In this document: in pieces, positions 50,462 to 59,111 of the stretch | Layout of the letters: each line of letters opens with the position of its first letter | How positions within the stretch are numbered: position 1 is the stretch's first letter | Assembly (NCBI GenBank): GCA_964648485.1 | Contig: CAZYOF010000002.1 | Coordinates: forward strand, 184,329-248,328 | Origin: DAIOEK01 sp964648485 | GTDB taxonomy: Bacteria > Chloroflexota > Anaerolineae > Anaerolineales > Anaerolineaceae | Reading direction: 5' to 3' | Length of the DNA stretch: 64,000 bases | Notes under the pieces: model-generated | What the model was told of the DNA's origin: nothing | Databases searched by the model: none | What the model saw: only the letters and a program-made list of their open reading frames with translations | Made by a program: the position numbers and the translations under genes

Positions 50462-51733
50462 TTATTCATCTGGCTGGAATTTTTCCTTCAACGACTTGCG
50501 GTAATCTGCCAGATCGATTTTTAATCTGGCTACTCCACTTTTGATAGCAGCTTCAGCCACGGCAGGTGCCTCCCAGATACACACCCGTGGATCTAATGGT
50601 TTGGGCACGATATAATCACGGCTAAATTCCAGATGATCCACGCCATATGCCTGTAGTACAGATTGAGGAACAGACTCTCGCGCAAGGTCAGCCAGTGCAT
50701 TAGATGCGGCAAGTTTCATCTCATCGTTAATTGCGCTTGCATTCACATCCAGCGCCCCCCGAAAAATATAAGGAAAACCAAGCACATTATTGATCTGGTT
50801 TGGATAATCGGACCTGCCTGTTGCAACAATCGCATCTGGTCGGGTAATTCTCGCAAGGTCGTAGGCAATTTCTGGATCTGGGTTTGCCATCGCAAAGATG
50901 ATTGGGTTGGCAGTCATTCGGGTGATCATTTCGGGTGAAAGAATATCGGCTACAGAAACGCCAATGAACACATCTGCACCATCCAGAACCTCAGCTAAAG
51001 CAGCAGGTAGTTCTCCCTGTGCAAATTCATCTTTTTCTGGAAACATGAGTTCTTTCCTGCCGTGATACACCAATCCGTGAATATCGCACATCCAGATATG
51101 CTCTTGGGGCACGCCGAGTTTAACCAGATGTCTGGCACATGAGATTCCAGCAGCACCGGCACCAGAGAACACTATCTTTACCTGGTCCAGCTTCTTGTTG
51201 GCAAGCTCAAGAGCGTTCGTTAAAGCTGCACCCAGAATGATCGCTGTTCCGTGCTGGTCGTCATGAAACACCGGGATATCCAGAAGTTCAATCAAACGCT
51301 TTTCCACTTCAAAGCATTCGGGAGATTTGATGTCTTCGAGGTTTATTCCGCCAAAGGTGGGGGCTATCCCTCGCACAATTGTGATTAATTCCTCAGTATC
51401 ATGGGTATCAACTTCAATATCAAATACATCAATTCCGGCAAATTTCTTAAAAAGAACAGCTTTTCCTTCCATTACCGGTTTGGAAGCCAACGCTCCGCGA
51501 TCTCCTAAACCGAGTATGGCTGTTCCATTGGAAATCACAGCCACCAGATTAGCTTTTGCGGTGTATTGGTATGCAGCTTGAGGATCCTTTTCGATCTCCA
51601 GCACAGGGATGGCTACTCCTGGAGTATATGCAATGGAAAGATCATGCTGCGAATCTAATGGTTTTGAAGGCTCAACTGAAAGCTTGCCGCCTGTGTGATA
51701 AGCAAGGATTTCTTCGGATGTGATTTTTATCAT
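50462..51733 (-). CDS. Malic enzyme (NAD(P)-dependent)
   Basis: A 423-residue short-form malic enzyme that decarboxylates malate to pyruvate. Catalytic Tyr lies in SIAYTPGVA, the catalytic Lys in VLFKKFAGIDVFDIE, metal ligands in IPVFHDDQHGTAI, and the Rossmann nucleotide loop is FSGAGAAGI. The fused phosphotransacetylase domain of longer enzymes is absent. GAGGAG precedes the ATG. NAD or NADP preference cannot be decided. A 20-base gap separates it from the upstream YdjC gene, so they may be one operon. Confidence 0.93.
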   Translation of the reverse strand: MIKITSEEILAYHTGGKLSVEPSKPLDSQHDLSIAYTPGVAIPVLEIEKDPQAAYQYTAKANLVAVISNGTAILGLGDRGALASKPVMEGKAVLFKKFAGIDVFDIEVDTHDTEELITIVRGIAPTFGGINLEDIKSPECFEVEKRLIELLDIPVFHDDQHGTAIILGAALTNALELANKKLDQVKIVFSGAGAAGISCARHLVKLGVPQEHIWMCDIHGLVYHGRKELMFPEKDEFAQGELPAALAEVLDGADVFIGVSVADILSPEMITRMTANPIIFAMANPDPEIAYDLARITRPDAIVATGRSDYPNQINNVLGFPYIFRGALDVNASAINDEMKLAASNALADLARESVPQSVLQAYGVDHLEFSRDYIVPKPLDPRVCIWEAPAVAEAAIKSGVARLKIDLADYRKSLKEKFQPDE

Positions 51734-51753
51734 GCGGCTTTGCTCCTCAAAGG

Positions 51754-52596
51754 TCAGATCTTGTTGTAGCGCACCAGGTTGATACCGCTATGATTCAGCA
51801 ATTTAAAAAATTGCTTACGTTCAAGAGATTTTCTCTCCAGATCCCGTTCTTCGGCATAATGGCTTACCTGCCGTAGATAATCATCTACATAAGCAGGATG
51901 ACACATAATCTCAGCAGTCCCGACAGGTAAGTTGCTGATTGTTTTTTCGAGTAAATCCTGATTTTCAGAAATTGCCGGCAGAAAATTCTCGATAAAATAA
52001 TCAGGGAAACGAACCCCCGCGTATTGTATGATCTTAAGATCTTCCACGAGCATTTCATCAGAGATGCGGGAACCCAAACCTCTAAAATCCCCCAGCTCAT
52101 CCACTTCGGGGATAAGATCTGGGGTTATTGGCATTCTCACCGGAATTTGAAGCTCTCCAGCCAGGGTAATAAATAAAGAAAATATACGTGGCAGTAAGTG
52201 GACATGATGGTGACTGTCCAGATGATCTGGTCGACCGAATTTTATGACAAAGCTAATGATTTGGGCACGCCATTCTTTTTCAATTTGCATCAGGTTGTAA
52301 GTCGAAGTATTCTCGAAAATTTCTTCTACCTGAGAGAAATTTCCATCTGTATCGACCAGGGTAGAGGTATCTTCAGGAGGCAGGATAGGGGCACCAGATG
52401 TCAGGTTGAGATGGATTCCCAATCCAATTAATTCAGGTAAATTATCAGGCACCTTTAAGTTTTGATGCATTAAATGATTTACCATCACGCTGGTACTGGT
52501 CACATGTCCCTTACTACTGAGTTCCAGAATAGCCTGATTAACCCCATCCGTCAGGCCAAAATCATCTGCATTTACAATCAACTGCCGAAGGCTCAA
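51754..52596 (-). CDS. YdjC/ChbG-family carbohydrate deacetylase
   Basis: A 280-residue YdjC-fold protein that removes acetyl groups from amino-sugar oligosaccharides such as chitobiose. The metal site is VNADDFGL (Asp pair near residues 10-11), the SHHHVHLLP segment gives His ligands, and GIHLNLTSG and EIMCHPAYVDD complete the family pattern. The start is TTG 52596; no ATG is in frame nearby and the N-terminus matches family length. Substrate is inferred from family only. Confidence 0.88.
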   Translation of the reverse strand: MSLRQLIVNADDFGLTDGVNQAILELSSKGHVTSTSVMVNHLMHQNLKVPDNLPELIGLGIHLNLTSGAPILPPEDTSTLVDTDGNFSQVEEIFENTSTYNLMQIEKEWRAQIISFVIKFGRPDHLDSHHHVHLLPRIFSLFITLAGELQIPVRMPITPDLIPEVDELGDFRGLGSRISDEMLVEDLKIIQYAGVRFPDYFIENFLPAISENQDLLEKTISNLPVGTAEIMCHPAYVDDYLRQVSHYAEERDLERKSLERKQFFKLLNHSGINLVRYNKI

Positions 52597-52682
52597 ATCT
52601 AATCAGACCTTTCTGTGTTTTCAACTACAATAGATACATTCATTATAATGGTCATTATTTCACTGTAGAAAGGTATTTCTTC

Positions 52683-53420
52683 ATGGAGCAATATTTTGTT
52701 CGTGATTATACAGGCGGTGAGTTTGTTTTATTTGGTGCATGGCATCTTGGTTTTATCATTTTATTTATATTATTCAACCTATCTTTTATTTTTCTTCGCA
52801 AGAATAATGATCCAGTTTTTCGAAAGCGATTCAGATATGGATTGGCAATTTCGTCCATTACCGTCGAACTTTCCTGGCATATCTGGAGTGCCGTGGTTGG
52901 ATTGTGGAATATTCAAGAATATCTTCCGCTTCATTTATGTTCAGTATTCGTCATTCTCAACAGCATTATGTTGTTCACGCGCAGTTATCGAATCTATGAA
53001 TTCAGCTACTTCCTGGGAATTGCCGGAGCTTTACAGGCATTTCTGACCCCTGATGCCGGGATTTATGGTCTGCCGCATTTCAGGGCAGTACAAACCTTGC
53101 TGGCACATGGATTGATCATCAGTGAAGGAATTTATATGACGGTTGTAGAAGGCTTCCGCCCGACACTTGGTTCCATCAAACGTGTATTCATCTGGGCGAA
53201 TGTCTATATGGCTTTTATTTATGTCCTCAACATGGTTCTGGGCAGTAATTATATGTTTGTTGCCCATAAACCTCCAACCGCCTCCTTGCTTGATTTCCTG
53301 GGTCCGCATCCATGGTATATCCTCAGTCTGGAGTTGGTCGGTTTTGTGATGTGTCTGATTCTGTATATTCCATTTTTCATAAAGGACGGTCTCGCAAAGA
53401 GACGCTTACAAACCAGTTAG
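52683..53420 (+). CDS. TIGR02206/YwaF-like integral membrane protein
   Basis: A 245-residue protein with seven hydrophobic helices. WHLGFIILFILFN, LPLHLCSVFVIL, ALQAFLTPD and GSNYMFVAHKPP are typical of the YwaF family (TIGR02206), whose function is unknown. AAAGG precedes the ATG. It is followed after nine bases by the metalloprotease gene, so the two may be an operon. Confidence 0.85.
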   Translation: MEQYFVRDYTGGEFVLFGAWHLGFIILFILFNLSFIFLRKNNDPVFRKRFRYGLAISSITVELSWHIWSAVVGLWNIQEYLPLHLCSVFVILNSIMLFTRSYRIYEFSYFLGIAGALQAFLTPDAGIYGLPHFRAVQTLLAHGLIISEGIYMTVVEGFRPTLGSIKRVFIWANVYMAFIYVLNMVLGSNYMFVAHKPPTASLLDFLGPHPWYILSLELVGFVMCLILYIPFFIKDGLAKRRLQTS

Positions 53421-53429
53421 AGCTCAGGG

Positions 53430-54122
53430 ATGCCTGAAAATTTCCCCCCTTATCAAGTGCGGGTGAGTAACCGCACGCGCAGCATCGGGTTGAGAGTCAC
53501 TCATGAAGAGGGACTGGTGGTCACCATACCCCGCGGTTTTGATATCCGGCAATTGCCATCTATCTTAATAAATAAACGTGCATGGATCGATAAGGCGATG
53601 AAAAAACTGGCCGATACACCTCCTCCTCAGGCAGTGTTTCCTGACCAGATTGAACTTCGGTCAGTGCAAGAATCCTGGAAAGTGGTTTACACTTTCAAAA
53701 ATAAGAAAACAACCCGCCTTACCGAAAAACCACATCATGTGTTGGTGATCTCCGGGAATACACGCTCCAAATTGGCGGTAAAAAGATTGATCAAGTTGTG
53801 GATTCGAAAACGCGCAATTCAGGTTTTACCTGGCTGGTTGGATAGTATCAGTCAACGGATAGGAATATTTGCGAACGGTTTAACGGTTCGTGATCAACGT
53901 ACTCGCTGGGGGAGTTGTTCAGCTCAAAACACGATCAGTTTAAATCAGAAATTAATCTTACTCCCCCCAGAATTGGTTGAATACATCATGGTACATGAGC
54001 TCTGCCATACCCAGGTGCACTCCCATTCAAAAAATTTCTGGAAACGCGTGGAATACTTTATTCCAGATTATTTGTTGCGGCGGAAACATCTCAGAGAATT
54101 GGAAAAACAAATCCCCTGGTAA
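53430..54122 (+). CDS. YgjP-like M48/DUF45 zinc metallohydrolase
   Basis: A 230-residue SprT-related protein with the zinc motif HELCH near residue 190 and a further His in HSKNFWKRVE. RWGSCSAQNTISLNQ, just upstream of the zinc helix, is the hallmark of the YgjP/DUF45 family. Bacterial members are predicted metal-dependent proteases or nucleases without a confirmed role. No signal peptide, so it acts in the cytoplasm. The CAGGG lies close before the ATG. Confidence 0.9.
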   Translation: MPENFPPYQVRVSNRTRSIGLRVTHEEGLVVTIPRGFDIRQLPSILINKRAWIDKAMKKLADTPPPQAVFPDQIELRSVQESWKVVYTFKNKKTTRLTEKPHHVLVISGNTRSKLAVKRLIKLWIRKRAIQVLPGWLDSISQRIGIFANGLTVRDQRTRWGSCSAQNTISLNQKLILLPPELVEYIMVHELCHTQVHSHSKNFWKRVEYFIPDYLLRRKHLRELEKQIPW

Positions 54123-54131
54123 AAAATACTG

Positions 54132-55571
54132 CTACATGGGGAAAGGGTATTTAAAATCTTCAGGAGGCAGATTCATAAATACCACAAAGTAATAGAAAAC
54201 ATCTATCGCCATAATTGCAATAAGCAAGAAAATGGACATCTTCTTCCAATTGTGTTCCCACACCCAGTTGAGGCTCAACCCAACCAGCCAGCAGATAACC
54301 GGGATGACAACTACATAATGGGAACAACTATTGGGAACACCCAACAGAAATCCCCCGAAGAATGTGGTCAGAGCTACCCACATTAATGGGATGTAGTTCC
54401 TTTGATAAAAGGCCAGAAGGATTCCTGCCAGAAATAAGACAGCCGCCGGACCAAATAATAATGGAATACCCGGGTTGTAGAAACCGGTTGGATCAGGGTA
54501 GATGGTATAAGTACCCAGGGATAGAGTAAGCTGTCTCCAGAAGAATTTCCAGTAGTTGAGTTCACCATTTAGAAGAATGAGGATGGCATCGTTCCGCCAG
54601 CCAAATACCTGGTTCGTCCGCTCAAAGAAGACATCAGGCACCCGTAATGCGTACATGAATATCGGACCGGCAACACACAAAGCCACGGCGCCCATCCGGG
54701 CAAGGAAGCCGACCTTCCATTTCAGGTCCGGTTCCTGTTTCCATAACAGGAAGATAACAAATGGAAGCAGGAATAATGCCATCTTGCTGCCGTTGTAAAA
54801 GTACTGGCTCATGCCCAGGGCAAAACCTGCAAATACTGCACCGCCATACCATTTTTCTTTCCACCCCTTATAGAGTGTATAAACACACAAAGGGATCCAA
54901 AACACATCCCAGATATTATTTAGACCAATTCGAGACCAATGCATGGCGAAGTGATAAGTAACCATCATGGCGGCAGAAAATAGAGCTATCCGCTTGTTTG
55001 AAATGGCTTTGATCATTAAATAGGTAAATACAACCCCAAATGCGCCAGCCACAACAGAAGAAATCCGTAATCCGAAAATGGTAAAACCAAAAATATCCAT
55101 TGTGATCCGTAAAATATAATGATGCAGGGTGGGCATGGATGCCGGGCCTACAATGAATGGATTGAGCTGATTTTTTGGATCACTAAAGATGGTGTTCTTT
55201 GCAAATTCCGCTACGCCCGCTTCATCCAGATGGAACAAGCCAGGTATGGATTCAAGGAAAACAACGCGGATCAGCATTGCTGAAACAAATAAACCGAGGA
55301 GAATCCAGTAATTTGTGTGCAGACGGACTACGGGTTTTTCATACAGTATAAAAAGAATCACAATAACACAACACAACCAGGACCAAAACTGCCACCCATT
55401 AATCCCCGGTACATCGGCATATACATAACCTACCCAGCAGGTGAATAGACATAAGATGATAGAGATAATTACTTTAAATTGATTATCTTTATTTGAGATA
55501 ACCGATTCATTCCAGATTGTTTTTGTTTGTAAGAATAAATTTTGGAGAAACAGCTTTAGGTCTAATTTCAT
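54132..55571 (-). CDS. GT-C-type membrane glycosyltransferase (ArnT/PMT-like)
   Basis: A 479-residue protein with about 11-12 membrane helices. The first extracytoplasmic loop contains FHLDEAGVAEFA, where the DE pair matches the catalytic acid site of polyprenyl-phosphate-sugar-dependent GT-C enzymes (ArnT, PMT and the GT39/GT83 group). It likely transfers a sugar from a lipid carrier to a surface target. CAGGAGAA precedes ATG 55571; an upstream in-frame start would add an unlikely hydrophobic piece. The remainder of the divergent gap to recX is annotated separately. Confidence 0.85.
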   Translation of the reverse strand: MKLDLKLFLQNLFLQTKTIWNESVISNKDNQFKVIISIILCLFTCWVGYVYADVPGINGWQFWSWLCCVIVILFILYEKPVVRLHTNYWILLGLFVSAMLIRVVFLESIPGLFHLDEAGVAEFAKNTIFSDPKNQLNPFIVGPASMPTLHHYILRITMDIFGFTIFGLRISSVVAGAFGVVFTYLMIKAISNKRIALFSAAMMVTYHFAMHWSRIGLNNIWDVFWIPLCVYTLYKGWKEKWYGGAVFAGFALGMSQYFYNGSKMALFLLPFVIFLLWKQEPDLKWKVGFLARMGAVALCVAGPIFMYALRVPDVFFERTNQVFGWRNDAILILLNGELNYWKFFWRQLTLSLGTYTIYPDPTGFYNPGIPLLFGPAAVLFLAGILLAFYQRNYIPLMWVALTTFFGGFLLGVPNSCSHYVVVIPVICWLVGLSLNWVWEHNWKKMSIFLLIAIMAIDVFYYFVVFMNLPPEDFKYPFPM

Positions 55572-55601
55572 AAGTTCTCCTGCGAAAAATATCACACATG
55601 C

Positions 55602-55639
55602 TTGTTGCAATAAAAACACCAGTATTTTTATTGTAGCAA
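55602..55639. repeat. 38-bp near-perfect dyad in the glycosyltransferase/recX gap
   Basis: Two 18-base arms, TTGTTGCAATAAAAACAC (55602-55619) and GTATTTTTATTGTAGCAA (55622-55639), match at 15 of 18 positions as an inverted repeat around a 2-bp centre. The tiny loop argues against an RNA hairpin and for a protein-binding dyad or cruciform. It lies 31 bp upstream of the glycosyltransferase start codon and about 20 bp upstream of the rightward -35. Confidence 0.6.
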
Positions 55640-55658
55640 AACATTTATCATGCTAATG

Positions 55659-55686
55659 GTGTCAATTGGCATATTTCATGTATAAT
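55659..55686 (+). promoter_or_regulatory. Promoter of the candidate RNA upstream of recX
   Basis: GTGTCA (55659-55664, 4 of 6 bases) with a 16-nt spacer and a consensus TATAAT (55681-55686); transcription expected near 55693. Confidence 0.65.
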
Positions 55687-55692
55687 ATTCCT

Positions 55693-56022
55693 GTAATATC
55701 TTAATATTCTGCCTGAGGAGTTATACCTCGGCTGTGCTATGAGTATTATCTGGATAGTTGGACCTAAACCCTCGGAAGGTTTAGAGATGAAAAAATTGCC
55801 GGTTTCGGAGTGTGTTATTTGATCGTTCGTATTTGTTTCTGGGATGGTAGCAAACATCAATTATTGGATTCTCAGAACGATAGAATGCGTATTGATTTAA
55901 TAGTTGATCCTATGACAGGATGATTCCGTTTCGGTAGTTTTCTGGCGATTAATATCGCCATGCCCAGCTTTATCATTGATATTCATACGCAGCCACCTCC
56001 GGTTAGGCAGGGTGGCGTTTTT
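55693..56022 (+). ncRNA. Candidate structured RNA or long cis-regulatory leader of recX
   Basis: About 330 nt between a consensus -10 and a terminator, with no credible protein. Hairpins visible: GCC(U)GAGG / CCUCGGC (55711-55732), CUAAACC / GGUUUAG (55764-55784), UGGCGAU / AUCGCCA (55943-55960). Two longer-range pairs, AUCGUUC (55822-55828) with GAACGAU (55875-55881) and AUCAAUUAUU (55856-55865) with AAUAGUUGAU (55899-55908, one G-U), interleave and would make a pseudoknot. I tested it by eye for RNase P, tmRNA, SRP and 6S conserved motifs and found none. It could be a stand-alone RNA or an attenuating leader of recX. Confidence 0.45.
55992..56022 (+). terminator. Terminator or attenuator directly before recX
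   Basis: GCCACCT (55992-55998) and GGGTGGC (56010-56016) pair around an 11-nt loop, followed by GTTTTTGA. It ends eight bases before the recX ATG. Confidence 0.6.
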
Positions 56023-56030
56023 GATTAACA

Positions 56031-56672
56031 ATGGCAGGAACAATAACCGCAATCTCGGTTCAAAAGAAGAATCCAAACCGGCTGAATGTTGAGATTGAGT
56101 ACGAATTTGCATTTGGTGTTGACCGGTTGGTGGGTGCCTGGCTCCATGTTGGACAGGTATTAACGGATGAACAAATAAATGAGATTGTCGCCAAAGATAC
56201 GGCTGAGTCGGCTTACCTTACCGCGATTCGATTTTTATCTTACCGGCTCAGATCAAAGAAAGAAGTTGTTGACCGCCTGATTCAAAAGGGCTTTACCTCC
56301 GATCAGATTGATCGGGTGATTGAACGTTTAGAAGAAGAAAGAATGGTGGATGACCAGCGATTTGCCGCATCGTGGGCAGAATCGCGCAAAGTCTTTCGCC
56401 CGCGGAGTAAAAGCTGGATCTCACGGGAACTACGGACGAAGGGGATCCCATCTCCGCAAATTGAGAAAGCTTTGTCAGAAATCGGTTCTGATGCTCAGTT
56501 GGCGCTCTTAGCAGCCCAAAAAGCGCATCGCAGGTGGAAAGATAATTCTTACGATGATTTCCGCCAACACTGTACCGCATTTCTGGCAAGGCGAGGTTTT
56601 ACATATGAATCCATCCGAGAAGTACTCCCGCAGATCTGGGCGGTCATTGAGGATGAGAATCAAACAGATTAA
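56031..56672 (+). CDS. recX: Regulatory protein RecX
   Basis: A 213-residue RecX-family protein that binds and restrains RecA filaments. The three-helix repeats are visible: FLSYRLRSKKEVVDRLIQKG, IDRVIERLEEERMVDDQRFA and FARR-like FLARRGFTYESIREVL at the end. There is no recA gene in the window, so it is unlinked here. No ribosome binding site precedes ATG 56031, and a terminator-like hairpin ends eight bases before it. rny follows after 17 bases and is probably co-transcribed. Confidence 0.9.
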   Translation: MAGTITAISVQKKNPNRLNVEIEYEFAFGVDRLVGAWLHVGQVLTDEQINEIVAKDTAESAYLTAIRFLSYRLRSKKEVVDRLIQKGFTSDQIDRVIERLEEERMVDDQRFAASWAESRKVFRPRSKSWISRELRTKGIPSPQIEKALSEIGSDAQLALLAAQKAHRRWKDNSYDDFRQHCTAFLARRGFTYESIREVLPQIWAVIEDENQTD

Positions 56673-56689
56673 TGATGAGAAGGTGATTT

Positions 56690-58228
56690 ATGGGACCAGG
56701 ATCAATAGTAACAATAATCATTATCGGCGTAATTGCCCTTGTTATTGGCGCAGCAGCAGGATTTTTCTATTACAAGTCTCAAGTAGAAGCTAAGCAGAAA
56801 GACACACATCAGAAAGCTGAAATTATTCTACAAAAGGCAAAAGAGAACGCCAAAACAGTAGAGCTTCAGGCGAAGGATGATGCATTAAAAATATTGAAAA
56901 ATGCAGAAGAAGAGGTAGGTCGAAGACGCACTGACCTGAGCCGTGAAGAAGACCGGATGCAAAAAAGACGTTTGGAATTGGATACACGCGTTGAAAAAAT
57001 TGAGCAACGCGAACAACAGATTAATAAACGTCAAAGTGCACTCGATAAACGATCGAATGAAGTTGAAAAAATGTACACGCAGCAAATCGAAGAACTGCAA
57101 AAAATAGGCCAGATGTCGGTAGAAGAAGCCCGGCAGGTCCTTTTAACAGAAGTGGAAAAAGAAGCGCGTTCAGATATGGCGCGCATCATCCGCCAGATTG
57201 AAACTGAGGCACGGGAAGATGGCGAACGCAGAGCGCGAGAATTGATTGCAGATGCAATTCAACGGGTGGCATCAGACCAGGTTGCAGAAGTGGTCACCTC
57301 GGTTGTTCCTCTACCAAATGAGGAAATGAAGGGTCGCATTGTTGGTCGTAACGGTCGTAACATCCGCGCATTTGAACAGCTGACAGGGGTTGATGTGATT
57401 GTCGATGATACACCCGAAGCGGTAACCATTTCATGTTTTGATCCGGTCAGACGAGAAATTGCACGCCGTTCACTGGAAAGATTGATTCTCGATGGAAGGA
57501 TCCACCCGGCGTATATTGAAAAAATTCTGACCGATACCACCAAAGAGGTTGAAAGGATTATTGCAGAAGCCGGCGAGCAGGCAGCCTTTGAAGCCGGTGT
57601 TGCCGGGTTGCATCCGGAGGTGACTAAGGTACTGGGTCGCTTGAAATACCGTACCTCCTATGGACAGAATCAGCTTGCTCATGCGGTGGAAGTATCAAAA
57701 ATTGCTGCAATTCTGGCTGCAGAATTGGGAGCGAATATTGAAGTGGCAAAAGCTGGCGCTTTGCTTCATGACCTCGGTAAAGCATTGGATCATAATGTAG
57801 ATGGTACCCATGCTCAGATTGGAGCTGAGTTTGCCAAGCGCTATGGTGTGAACCCCAGAGTTGTGAATGCCATTGCATCTCACCACCATGAAGTGGATCA
57901 GGAAACGGTGGAAGCGGTTATCGTAGAAGCGGCTGATGCCATTTCCGGAGCCCGCCCCGGTGCCCGCCGCGAAGATCTGGAACAATACATCAAAAGGCTG
58001 CGTGCTCTGGAGGAAATTGCAAATTCCTACAAGGGTGTGCAACAGAGTTATGCCATCCAGGCAGGGCGCGAAGTACGCATCATTGTCCGCCCGGAGGATA
58101 TTGACGATCTGGAAGCCACCCGCCTAGCCAGGGATGTGGCAAAGAAGATTGAAGATACCATGCAGTACCCCGGACAAATCAAAGTGACGGTCATCCGCGA
58201 AACCCGCTCGATCGATTACGCCCGATAA
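56690..58228 (+). CDS. rny: Ribonuclease Y
   Basis: A 512-residue membrane-anchored endoribonuclease that starts bulk mRNA decay. Order: N-terminal helix (about 5-27), long coiled coil (30-200), KH domain (about 205-265; GRIVGRNGRNIRAFE is the RNA-binding loop), and HD domain (about 325-420) with catalytic HD in ALLHDLGKALDH. All key residues are present and the length is typical. Preceded by AAGG and 17 bases after recX; followed by a strong terminator. Confidence 0.97.
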   Translation: MGPGSIVTIIIIGVIALVIGAAAGFFYYKSQVEAKQKDTHQKAEIILQKAKENAKTVELQAKDDALKILKNAEEEVGRRRTDLSREEDRMQKRRLELDTRVEKIEQREQQINKRQSALDKRSNEVEKMYTQQIEELQKIGQMSVEEARQVLLTEVEKEARSDMARIIRQIETEAREDGERRARELIADAIQRVASDQVAEVVTSVVPLPNEEMKGRIVGRNGRNIRAFEQLTGVDVIVDDTPEAVTISCFDPVRREIARRSLERLILDGRIHPAYIEKILTDTTKEVERIIAEAGEQAAFEAGVAGLHPEVTKVLGRLKYRTSYGQNQLAHAVEVSKIAAILAAELGANIEVAKAGALLHDLGKALDHNVDGTHAQIGAEFAKRYGVNPRVVNAIASHHHEVDQETVEAVIVEAADAISGARPGARREDLEQYIKRLRALEEIANSYKGVQQSYAIQAGREVRIIVRPEDIDDLEATRLARDVAKKIEDTMQYPGQIKVTVIRETRSIDYAR

Positions 58229-58247
58229 AATTTGTTTGACAATGATT

Positions 58248-58274
58248 GGAGGTGGCTTCAGCCACCTCCTTTTT
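58248..58274 (+). terminator. Rho-independent terminator of recX-rny
   Basis: Perfect 9-bp GC-rich stem GGAGGTGGC / GCCACCTCC with TTCA loop and five T. Confidence 0.93.
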
Positions 58275-58294
58275 AAATATCATCAGGAGAAGAT

Positions 58295-58987
58295 ATGGCT
58301 GACCATAAGGAAATTTACCAAAATCACGCAGAAAATTATGATCCTTTGATTCAGCATGAAGATTATGAGGGGAATCTGCTTAAAGCTTTAAAAGAAATTT
58401 CTGATTGGAATGGGCAAGAGGTTGTAGATGCCGGTGCTGGAACCGGACGATTTACCTGTATGCTGTCGCCCCTGGTGAAATTTATTTGGGCGTTTGATCG
58501 CGAAGAAGCAATGCTGGATGTTGCCCGTTCAAAATTGGAAGCAATGGGCACAACCAATTGGCAATTAGAGGTTGCAGACCACCGCTCGCTACCCGTACCG
58601 GAACATTCTGTCGATATCGTGATTTCAGGTTGGAGCGTCTGCTATCTGGTGGCATGGGATGAAGGCGACTGGCGAAAAGAGGTTGCGAAAGTATTATCAG
58701 AAATGAAACGAATATTGCGACCCGGGGGAATGATCATTCTCGTAGAAACACAGGGAACCGGATACACAGAGCCCAATCCACCCGAGCATTTGCTGGAGTA
58801 TTTCCAATTTCTGAATGAGTTTGGGTTTTCAATGAAGTGGATTCGAACCGACTACCAATTCGCATCCGTTGAACAGGCAAAAGAACTTTGCGGTTTCTTC
58901 TTTGGTGAAGAAATGGCTGCAAGGATTCAGGCTGGTAATTCTACGGTTTTACCTGAGTGCACCGGTATTTGGTGGTTAAAAGTTTGA
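58295..58987 (+). CDS. Class I SAM-dependent methyltransferase
   Basis: A 230-residue methyltransferase with motif I EVVDAGAGTGRFTCML (about 40-55), acidic residue in WAFDREEAMLDVA, and the post-motif DHRSLPVPEHSVDIVISGWSV, cut here. It resembles UbiE/type-11 methyltransferases but no quinone gene is near, so the substrate is unknown. CAGGAG precedes the ATG. It has its own place between a terminator and a 124-bp gap. Confidence 0.87.
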   Translation: MADHKEIYQNHAENYDPLIQHEDYEGNLLKALKEISDWNGQEVVDAGAGTGRFTCMLSPLVKFIWAFDREEAMLDVARSKLEAMGTTNWQLEVADHRSLPVPEHSVDIVISGWSVCYLVAWDEGDWRKEVAKVLSEMKRILRPGGMIILVETQGTGYTEPNPPEHLLEYFQFLNEFGFSMKWIRTDYQFASVEQAKELCGFFFGEEMAARIQAGNSTVLPECTGIWWLKV

Positions 58988-59111
58988 GTTAATCACTTTT
59001 GCTTGTAAATGGGATAGTACCTATAATAAATACTGTAGCGAGCAATATCCAGCAGGCTCATCATAGATAAAACAATCATGCCTACTGATTCCTAATCTCC
59101 GGGGAGGAATT

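Noticed and set aside
55648..55860. 70-residue minus-strand open frame in the same gap
   Set aside because: It overlaps the rightward promoter and hairpins, has no binding site and no recognisable family.
55739..55923. Two short open frames (27 and 34 codons) inside the candidate RNA, possibly a frameshifted gene
   Set aside because: No ribosome binding site, different frames, no recognisable sequence when joined, and the stretch is better explained by RNA structure.
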